A stretch of DNA of 12,206 nucleotides from Bacteroidetes/Chlorobi group bacterium ChocPot_Mid (GTDB lineage: Bacteria > Bacteroidota > Ignavibacteria > Kapaibacteriales > UBA2268). Numbering within the stretch: position 1 is the first letter of the stretch; every line of letters starts with the position of its first letter. Positions 6,661-12,206 of the stretch are shown piece by piece. A program made the position numbers and the translations under genes. The notes under the pieces were generated by a model. The model worked only from the letters and a program-made list of their open reading frames with translations. It had not been told where the DNA came from and searched no databases. The DNA is taken from assembly GCA_003731675.1 (NCBI GenBank), contig RCNQ01000148.1, forward strand, positions 1 to 12,206. Reading direction: 5' to 3'.

Positions 6661-7344
6661 CTATTTATTTAGATTTACCTCAATTTTTGTTCCATCTGAA
6701 AACTCTAATAACGTCGGCTGCCATTTGACTATTAGCTCAGTAAAATGATTTCTGACAATTGTATCCCTCGGCTCATTTTCGTTATGTGCAAAATTCTTAT
6801 AGAACCGCAATACCATCTTGGGTTGTAGGATTTCTGTTGTTTCAATTGGAAATTGCTTAATTAACTGATTTTGTGGATTGTAAAACTGTAATAGCCCTTC
6901 TATCTTTTTAATTGGCTTATCTGAGTTATTTGTAAATTGATAAAATAGAGTGTTACCCTGTGCCTTTGTTACTGAATCAAGCAATGGTCTTAGACCTAAA
7001 AACTTAATATCAAAATTCATATTCATTGCAATTCTGGTTGCTGTAACGTTAATCATCTCAAATTGATTTTCTTTTATAAAATTCTCTTGTATCTCCATTA
7101 TTTTTCTTGGAGTCAGACCGATTAATGTATCAGGGTTATTTGCTCCAATCCTATTTAACGCATTGTTTAACATTAAAATATCTTCTGATGACATAATATT
7201 CTCTGTCTTTATGCTTGAAATAATTTCAGGCAGATTTGTTTTCGTAATTGTAACATCAAGCATTTTTGACTCTTCCTTTTGCTGGCAAGCAAAGAAAAAT
7301 GTCATTACTACAACAGAAATCAGTAAAATTGCGATTCTTTTCAT
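6661..7344 (-). CDS. Predicted lipoprotein of unknown function
   Basis: This encodes a 227-residue protein with a lipoprotein signal peptide: N-terminal MKR, a hydrophobic stretch 'IAILLISVVVMTFFFA', then Cys20 followed by 'QQKEES'. The lipobox FFAC has Phe at -3, which is loose but common in Bacteroidota. After acylation it should sit on the outer face of the inner membrane or in the outer membrane. I recognise no domain in the mature part, which mixes helices near 45-95 with a beta-rich second half containing 'TLFYQFTNNSDKPIKKIEGLLQF', of the kind seen in Ig-like folds. The ATG at 7344 is preferred over the adjacent TTG at 7347 because AGGGAG lies at the right distance. A good promoter lies upstream at 7378-7408, so it can be transcribed separately from the Ppx/GppA gene 70 bp away on the same strand. 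Confidence 0.8.
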   Translation of the reverse strand: MKRIAILLISVVVMTFFFACQQKEESKMLDVTITKTNLPEIISSIKTENIMSSEDILMLNNALNRIGANNPDTLIGLTPRKIMEIQENFIKENQFEMINVTATRIAMNMNFDIKFLGLRPLLDSVTKAQGNTLFYQFTNNSDKPIKKIEGLLQFYNPQNQLIKQFPIETTEILQPKMVLRFYKNFAHNENEPRDTIVRNHFTELIVKWQPTLLEFSDGTKIEVNLNK

Positions 7345-7377
7345 CAAGTTTCTCCCTAATTGTTAAATATTTTTATT

Positions 7378-7409
7378 CAAAATTATGTTTTTATCTTTAT
7401 TCTCGCAAT
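7378..7409 (-). promoter_or_regulatory. Bacteroidota-type promoter for the lipoprotein gene
   Basis: On the minus strand, ATTG (complement of 7406-7409), 20 bases, then TAATTTTG (complement of 7378-7385) match TTG / about 20 / TAnnTTTG, with the same spacing and the same -7 octamer as at the tRNA-Lys gene. The lipoprotein ATG is 33 bp downstream of the -7 box. Confidence 0.6.
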
Positions 7410-7414
7410 ATATA

Positions 7415-8323
7415 TTATTTGGAAATTAAGTATTTCATCATTCCATACCTTAAACCTTTAGTACTTGCAATGCATTTATCAGAATTGATATGCTCAAGAA
7501 TTTTTATTAAAATCATAGTACCGGCTGTGATCACATCAGCACGATTTGGATTGACCGAGTATTCATTTATTATTTCTTCGACAGTCATTTGACAAAACCT
7601 GTCAAACAATTGTTTTATATCATCAATTTTTATTTGATACCCTTGTATAAAATTTCTGTCAAATTCTTTCAGATTCATTAATATTCCTGCTAATGTTGTC
7701 GGAGTACCAGCAACAGCATATACTTTCACATAATGATGGATATTCTTAATAAAACTTAATTCCTTATTAACAGCATTTTCAGCTTTTATCAAGTTTGCTT
7801 CTTCAACAGGATTATTGAGAGAATATTGCTCCTTAATACGAACTGCACCTATCTGCAAACTAAACCTGTTTTTAATTACTTCCATATTTCCGAAAATTAT
7901 TTCTGTGCTACCACCTCCAATATCAATCACCACAGAATCATTGTCATCTTCAATAGCTCCGCTGAAACTAAATCTTGCTTCTTTTTCGCCACTAATAATT
8001 TCAATTTCAGAATCTATAATTTCTTCAAATGTCCTTTTCACATCATCACGGTTTTCTGCGTCTCTCATTGCACTTGTCGCAACAGCGTATATCTTTTCAA
8101 CATTATATTTGTTACAAATACTTTTATAGTTAATTAATATTTTTTTTGCTCTTTCGATGGCTTCATCAAGTATCCTCTTATGATTAGAACCTATCCCCTG
8201 CCCCAAACGTGCCAGAGAATGCTCATCAGTTATTACTTTAAACGTTTCCTTATTATCAGATTCAGCTATTAGTATTAAAATTGTGTTTGTACCAATATCA
8301 ATTGTAGCATATCTTTGAACCAT
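7415..8323 (-). CDS. Ppx/GppA family exopolyphosphatase / guanosine pentaphosphate phosphatase
   Basis: This is a 302-residue ASKHA-fold phosphatase that releases phosphate from polyphosphate or from pppGpp. Sequence alone does not separate the two activities, so no symbol is given. Nucleotide-fold signatures are 'ATIDIGTNT' (6-14) and 'VVIDIGGGSTEIIFG' (131-145), followed by 'VYAVAGTPTTLAGI' (201-214). The family 'SGEKEARFSFSG' (111-122) carries the conserved acidic residues around the catalytic Glu. Only the two-lobed Ppx/GppA domain is present. The C-terminal HD-like domain of long enzymes (about 500 residues) is absent, as in many short bacterial forms. The start at 8323 fits AAGGA upstream better than the TTG at 8329. 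It is divergent from fbp across 134-140 bp. A link to stringent response or phosphate storage is family knowledge, not something the neighbours show. Confidence 0.9.
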   Translation of the reverse strand: MVQRYATIDIGTNTILILIAESDNKETFKVITDEHSLARLGQGIGSNHKRILDEAIERAKKILINYKSICNKYNVEKIYAVATSAMRDAENRDDVKRTFEEIIDSEIEIISGEKEARFSFSGAIEDDNDSVVIDIGGGSTEIIFGNMEVIKNRFSLQIGAVRIKEQYSLNNPVEEANLIKAENAVNKELSFIKNIHHYVKVYAVAGTPTTLAGILMNLKEFDRNFIQGYQIKIDDIKQLFDRFCQMTVEEIINEYSVNPNRADVITAGTMILIKILEHINSDKCIASTKGLRYGMMKYLISK

Positions 8324-8329
8324 ATTCAA

Positions 8330-8463
8330 AATTCCTTTATCTGAGATATTAAACTAATTTATTTTGTAAAAGTATTTTATATAATTTAAGAAAAATTATT
8401 GAGAATTGTAAAAATTGATTATCTTGTATTTTTATTTTTTTCAAATATAATTATTAAAGAATT
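8330..8463. promoter_or_regulatory. Divergent intergenic region between the Ppx/GppA gene and fbp
   Basis: This is a very AT-rich 134-bp spacer that must hold the promoters of both divergent genes. No box is convincing. For the minus strand there is an exact TATATTTG (complement of 8442-8449), but without a TTG at the right distance. For the plus strand, TTG at 8406-8408, 18 bases, then TATTTTTA at 8427-8434 is a near match. Promoter positions are therefore not assigned. Confidence 0.4.
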
Positions 8464-9489
8464 ATGACTATTAAGGATAAAAGTAAACTTATTACAATTG
8501 ACAGGTTTATTAGTGAACAGGAGGATTTACATCCAGAAGCCACAGGTGATTTTTCTGCAATTATGCATGATTTTAATTTTGCCCTGAGGATGATTTCTCA
8601 TGAAGTTAGGAGAGCGGGACTTAATGACATTTTAGGAATGACAAAATACAAGAATGTTCATGGTGAAGAAGTAAGAAAGATTGATGAATTTGCTGACGCA
8701 GTAATGATAGAAACAATGCAAAGAAGCGGCAAACTTTGTGCTATGCTTTCAGAAGAGCATGAAGATATAATTAAAATCCCTGATGATTATGATAAAGGCA
8801 AATATGTTATGACTTTTGACCCTTTAGATGGTTCCTCCAATATTGATGTTGATATTACTATAGGTACAATTTTTTCATTATATAAAAGAAAAAATCCGGA
8901 ATCGAGGACAGATGGCTCAGTCGAGGATTTTCTTCAACCTGGCAAAAATCAAGTTGCCGCTGGTTATGCTTTGTATGGAAGTAGTACTATTCTTGTCTAT
9001 ACGACAGGCAATGGAGTTAGTGTTTTTTGTCTCGACCCTGATATAGGTGAATTCTTAATGGTAACAAATAATTTGACAATACCACAGAAAGGTGCAATGT
9101 ACAGTTGCAATGAAGGGAATTTTTATATTTGGGAGAAATGGGTTCAAAATTATGTGAGTTTCCTTAAAACACCTTCTGAAGATAGGAAACACCCTTATTC
9201 TTTTCGATATGTAGCTGCCGCTGTTGCCGATGTCCACAGGACGATTCATCACGGTGGCATTTACCTTTATCCCGCCGGTAAAAATTATCCAAACGGCAAA
9301 GTTCGTCTTCTTTATGAAGCAAATCCTTTGGCAATGATAGTTGAGCAAGCAGGTGGAAAAGCGAGTAGTGGCTATTCAAGAATTCTGGATATACAACCTA
9401 AGTCTATTCACGAAAGAGTTCCGATTTTCATTGGAAGTTCTGACGATGTTGATGAAGCAGAAAAGTTTTACAAAGAATTTAATGTTTAA
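8464..9489 (+). CDS. fbp: Fructose-1,6-bisphosphatase, class I
   Basis: This is cytoplasmic FBPase, which hydrolyses fructose 1,6-bisphosphate to fructose 6-phosphate in gluconeogenesis (or in carbon fixation, if the host has it). The 341-residue length is normal for class I. The metal and phosphate site 'DPLDGSSNIDVD' is at 119-130, the acidic 'SEEHED' at 96-101 corresponds to the metal-binding Glu region, and 'RLLYEANPLAMIVEQAGG' (281-298) contains the conserved metal Glu 285. 'GTIFSLYKR' after the signature also fits class I. The start ATG has no strong Shine-Dalgarno sequence, only an A-rich leader. The AmrS gene starts 31 bp downstream on the same strand, so they may be cotranscribed. 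The Ppx/GppA gene is divergent upstream. No defects are visible. Confidence 0.96.
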   Translation: MTIKDKSKLITIDRFISEQEDLHPEATGDFSAIMHDFNFALRMISHEVRRAGLNDILGMTKYKNVHGEEVRKIDEFADAVMIETMQRSGKLCAMLSEEHEDIIKIPDDYDKGKYVMTFDPLDGSSNIDVDITIGTIFSLYKRKNPESRTDGSVEDFLQPGKNQVAAGYALYGSSTILVYTTGNGVSVFCLDPDIGEFLMVTNNLTIPQKGAMYSCNEGNFYIWEKWVQNYVSFLKTPSEDRKHPYSFRYVAAAVADVHRTIHHGGIYLYPAGKNYPNGKVRLLYEANPLAMIVEQAGGKASSGYSRILDIQPKSIHERVPIFIGSSDDVDEAEKFYKEFNV

Positions 9490-9520
9490 ATTTTGTTTTT
9501 TAGCACTATGTTGAAAAGCA

Positions 9521-10678
9521 ATGTCAAAAAATATTTCTAATAGTAAAAATCTGCCGTTAAAAGCTAATTTCTCTCGGAGAAATTTTCTAAAATCAAGCTT
9601 TGCTACTGCTTGTGCCTTATGTCTTACCAATGTCCCTGAGAAGATTTTTTCTCAGGAAAAACCCTGGAAATGGAGTATTGAAGCACGACATTACTATACT
9701 GAAGGTAAGACTGCTTTTTGTGATTTATGCCCTGTTGAATGTATTATTTATTCAGGAAAAGTCGGAGATTGCAGAGTAAAAAAGAATTTTGATGGTAAAT
9801 TATTTTCGCTCGTTTATGGTAATCCCTGTGCTGTTCACATTGACCCTATTGAGAAAAAACCTCTTTATCACTTTCTTCCTCAAAGCTCTGCTTTCTCGAT
9901 TGCTACTGCCGGCTGTGTATTTCAATGTCTCAATTGTCAGAACTGGGAAATTTCACAGGCAAGACCTGAAGATACCAGAAATATTGAACTGATGCCCGAT
10001 AAAGTAATCGAAGCCGCTCAGAAGTATAAATGTGAGTCAATAGCTTATACTTATTCAGAGCCAATAGCTTTTTACGAATACACCATTGATACTGCAAAAA
10101 TTGCTAAATCAAAAGGAATAAAAAATGTATTAGTTTCATCTGGGTATATTAAAGAAAAACCACTGAGGGAACTTTGTAAATTTATTGATGCGGCAAACAT
10201 TGACCTGAAAAGCTTTAGTAACGATATTTATAAAAAACTAAACCGAGGGACTCTCAAACCCGTTCTCAAGACACTTCAAATTCTTGCAGAAGAAGGAGTA
10301 TGGCTTGAAATTACTAATCTCATTATTCCCTCATGGACTGATGACCTCAAAATGATAAGAGATATGTGCAGATGGCTTACCAAAAATAAATTAAATTCAT
10401 TCCCATTGCATTTCTCAAGATTTTATCCTCTTCACAAACTCACAAATTTACCTCAAACACCTGTAGAAACCTTGGAAAAAGCAAGGCAAATTGCTTTAGA
10501 GGAAGGCATCAAGTATTCCTATGTCGGCAATGTTCCAGAAATTGACAGTCAAAATACATATTGTCATAAATGCAAAAAACTTCTAATCAAAAGAAAAGGT
10601 TACATTAATCTCGAAAATAATATTGAAAATGGTAAATGTAAATTCTGCAAGACAAAAATACCAGGATTCTGGAGTTGA
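9521..10678 (+). CDS. amrS: AmmeMemoRadiSam system radical SAM enzyme (AmrS-like) with apparent Tat signal
   Basis: This is a 385-residue radical SAM protein of the AmrS family, the radical enzyme that co-occurs with AMMECR1 and Memo domain proteins and whose substrate is not well defined. The radical SAM cluster motif is C132-x3-C136-x2-C139 in 'CVFQCLNCQNWEIS'. The family N-terminal Cys set is C67, C70, C74 and C84 ('CDLCPVEC...GDC'), followed by 'IDPIEKKPLYHF' (107-118). The C-terminal pairs C348/C351 and C373/C376, followed by 'IPGFW', look like a zinc-ribbon tail. The N-terminus reads 'SRRNFLKSSFATACAL' (18-33), a twin-arginine type motif and hydrophobic stretch. This is odd, because radical SAM chemistry needs a cytoplasmic reductant. 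No Memo or AMMECR1 gene is in the window. It lies 31 bp after fbp and is convergent with fmt, with an 11-bp gap. Confidence 0.88.
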   Translation: MSKNISNSKNLPLKANFSRRNFLKSSFATACALCLTNVPEKIFSQEKPWKWSIEARHYYTEGKTAFCDLCPVECIIYSGKVGDCRVKKNFDGKLFSLVYGNPCAVHIDPIEKKPLYHFLPQSSAFSIATAGCVFQCLNCQNWEISQARPEDTRNIELMPDKVIEAAQKYKCESIAYTYSEPIAFYEYTIDTAKIAKSKGIKNVLVSSGYIKEKPLRELCKFIDAANIDLKSFSNDIYKKLNRGTLKPVLKTLQILAEEGVWLEITNLIIPSWTDDLKMIRDMCRWLTKNKLNSFPLHFSRFYPLHKLTNLPQTPVETLEKARQIALEEGIKYSYVGNVPEIDSQNTYCHKCKKLLIKRKGYINLENNIENGKCKFCKTKIPGFWS

Positions 10679-10689
10679 GAACAATATTC

Positions 10690-11622
10690 CTAATTAAATT
10701 TTCCTGATTTTGTACCCCTATAGCCCCTAAGAAATTCTTCTGTTTTCATTGGTCTTTTTCCTGGTAACTGAATTTCTCTTAATGTAACAATGCCCTTTTC
10801 ACATTGCACATTAATTTCTTTATCATTTATCGAAAAAAAACCTGATTCCCCTTTCCCACAGCATGAATACTCAACACGGAGTATCTTTAAACGCTCAAAA
10901 TTCCAAATTGTCCAGGCACCAGGAAATGGTGAGATACCATGTATGAAATTCCTGACTTTCTCTGCATGTTGGTTCCAACTGATTTTGCAAAATTCAGGAA
11001 ATATCTTCGGTGCAGGTGATGCCAAACTGTCATCTTGTTTCATTAGTTTATAATTACCTGAAAGTAAAAGATTGCAAGTATCAACAGCCATTTGTGCGGC
11101 TTCCGGCATCATCAAATCGTGTAAATCCCCAGCAGTTGCACCTTCAGGAATGTCAATTGATTTTTGTAGTAAGATATTTCCTGTATCAACTTTTTTTTCG
11201 AGAATAAATGACGTCAGACCAGTCGTTTTTTCACCATTGATTATTGCCCAATTTATAGGTGCCGCTCCGCGATATTTGGGTAGCAGACTTGCATGTATAT
11301 TGAATGTGGCGATTTTCGAAATGCTAAAAACTTCTTCCGGTAAAATCCGAAAGGCAAGAACTACCATTATATCCGGTTCATAAGTTTTAAGTTCATTTAT
11401 AAATTTTTCATCTTTAAGTTTTTCAGGTTGCAGTAATGAAATTCCCAATTCCTGTGCTTTAATTTTTACATCGCAAGGAAGTACTTTCTTACCTCTGCCC
11501 TGCGGTTTATCAGGGACTGTAACTACTGCTTTTACTCCAAATGTTTCATAAAGCGTCGTAAGAGTAGGAACAGCAAATTCTGGCGTCCCCATAAAAATAA
11601 TATTAGGTTTTGCTTTGCTCAC
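10690..11622 (-). CDS. fmt: Methionyl-tRNA formyltransferase
   Basis: This enzyme formylates Met-tRNAfMet using 10-formyltetrahydrofolate, giving the initiator for translation. At 310 residues it is normal length. The N-terminus 'IIFMGTPEFAVPTL' is the family signature. The catalytic triad is N108 and H110 in 'FNIHASLLPKYRGAAP', plus D146 in 'KKVDTGNI'. The folate region reads 'VLAFRILPEEVF', typical of Bacteroidota rather than the YGRILP of Proteobacteria. The C-terminal domain covers about residues 205-310 and includes 'ISPFPGAWT'. The start is GTG at 11622, immediately after the rfbA stop (TAA-GTG, no gap), which suggests translational coupling. No in-frame ATG exists before the signature, so the GTG is well supported. 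Its tail-to-tail neighbour is amrS. Confidence 0.96.
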   Translation of the reverse strand: MSKAKPNIIFMGTPEFAVPTLTTLYETFGVKAVVTVPDKPQGRGKKVLPCDVKIKAQELGISLLQPEKLKDEKFINELKTYEPDIMVVLAFRILPEEVFSISKIATFNIHASLLPKYRGAAPINWAIINGEKTTGLTSFILEKKVDTGNILLQKSIDIPEGATAGDLHDLMMPEAAQMAVDTCNLLLSGNYKLMKQDDSLASPAPKIFPEFCKISWNQHAEKVRNFIHGISPFPGAWTIWNFERLKILRVEYSCCGKGESGFFSINDKEINVQCEKGIVTLREIQLPGKRPMKTEEFLRGYRGTKSGKFN

Positions 11623-12206
11623 TTATTCAATCACTTTCAGACAATAATCTTTATAGGAACAATTTGGTAATTTGCTGACGTTTTCCTTGTACTGCTCTAA
11701 TGTAATGAATTTCTGATTCAATGCAATTTCTTCAAGACAAGCAATTTTTGTACCTTGTCTTTTTTCAATTGCATAAATAAAAGTTCCTGCTTCAATCAAG
11801 CTTTCGGGTGTACCTGTATCCAACCATGCAATACCTCTTCCAATTAATTCAACTTTAAGCTTACCTCTTCTCAAATATTCAAGCTGTACATCAGTAATTT
11901 CCAATTCACCTCTTGCGCTCGGCTTAATGTTTTTTGCGACATTAACAACATCACTATTAAAAATATAAAGCCCCGGAATTGCATATTTTGATTTTGGATT
12001 TTTTGGTTTTTCTTCGATTCCTACAACATTCATTTTTTCATCAAATTCGACTACTCCGTATGATTGAGGACTTTTAACAGCATAACCGAAAACAGTCCCA
12101 CCGTCATTATTTTCGATAGCACTTCTCAGAAAGTCGAGTTTACCATAAAAAATATTATCACCAAGAATAAGGCATACCTGACTGTTGCCGATAAATTTTC
12201 CTCCAT
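11623..12206 (-). CDS. rfbA: Glucose-1-phosphate thymidylyltransferase, C-terminal part
   Basis: This is RmlA/RfbA, which makes dTDP-glucose from glucose 1-phosphate and dTTP, the first step of dTDP-L-rhamnose synthesis for cell-surface polysaccharide. The frame runs off the right edge. 193 residues are visible of about 290, so the N-terminal nucleotide-binding G-x-G-x-R loop is outside. Visible motifs in order are 'LILGDNIFYG' (metal Asp), 'VFGYAVKSPQSYGVVEFD', 'EEKPKNPKSKYAIPGLYIF', 'ARGELEITDVQLEYL' and 'GRGIAWLDTGTPESLIEA'. These are specific for RmlA rather than UTP enzymes. The ATG at 12033 lies inside the domain and is not the start. It is followed directly by fmt on the same strand. 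Other rml genes, if present, would lie outside the window. Confidence 0.94.
   Translation of the reverse strand, partial: GGKFIGNSQVCLILGDNIFYGKLDFLRSAIENNDGGTVFGYAVKSPQSYGVVEFDEKMNVVGIEEKPKNPKSKYAIPGLYIFNSDVVNVAKNIKPSARGELEITDVQLEYLRRGKLKVELIGRGIAWLDTGTPESLIEAGTFIYAIEKRQGTKIACLEEIALNQKFITLEQYKENVSKLPNCSYKDYCLKVIE

Noticed and set aside
7266..7592. Plus-strand ORF across the lipoprotein/Ppx junction, and similar ORFs antisense to Ppx/GppA and fmt
   Set aside because: They overlap well supported genes on the other strand, have no family motifs, and look like antisense shadows in AT-rich DNA.
8427..8434. Promoter -7 box for fbp
   Set aside because: TATTTTTA is only a near match with 18-bp spacing to a TTG. 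Such matches are expected by chance in this AT-rich spacer, so no promoter is assigned.
11623..12033. Short 136-residue gene starting at ATG 12033
   Set aside because: The frame continues to the window edge with RmlA motifs such as LILGDNIFYG, so this Met is internal to rfbA.

Overview
The window looks like an AT-rich chromosome from the Bacteroidota/Chlorobi (FCB) group. Three things suggest this. Two minus-strand promoters (upstream of tRNA-Lys and of a lipoprotein gene) match the Bacteroidota consensus TTG - about 20 bp - TAnnTTTG. The Fmt protein has the 'VLAFRILPEEVF' sequence typical of that group in place of the proteobacterial 'YGRILP'. Several genes lack a Shine-Dalgarno sequence and instead have A-rich leaders. 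Genus and species cannot be named from sequence alone.

Left part, 1-6448, plus strand: a type I restriction-modification locus in the order hsdM (3' end only) - unknown helical ORF with a HEPN-like RNxxAH motif - hsdS - DUF3800 gene - hsdR. The first three genes overlap or abut and the fourth starts about 20 bp later, so they look like one transcript. A possible terminator follows DUF3800. A 183-bp spacer then carries seven A5 tracts spaced 10/11 bp apart, ending at the hsdR start codon, so hsdR may be transcribed separately. The two accessory genes and both HsdS target-recognition domains are clearly more AT-rich than the conserved hsd segments, a mosaic typical of exchangeable defence loci.

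Middle, 6449-8329, minus strand: a tRNA-Lys(UUU) gene with a good promoter and terminator, its 3' end facing the restriction locus (the usual geometry of island insertion next to a tRNA). Upstream of it on the same strand are a small lipoprotein with its own promoter and a short Ppx/GppA-type phosphatase.

Right part, 8330-12206: fbp (class I fructose-1,6-bisphosphatase) and, 31 bp later, an AmrS-type radical SAM gene with an apparent Tat signal, both on the plus strand. Convergent to them on the minus strand is an rfbA (3' end only) - fmt pair, where the fmt GTG start directly abuts the rfbA stop codon.

The part right of the tRNA looks like ordinary housekeeping chromosome. The part left of it looks accessory. 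The best candidate for something little described is the HEPN-like ORF between hsdM and hsdS, together with the DUF3800 gene between hsdS and hsdR. There is no gene-free stretch longer than 300 bases.
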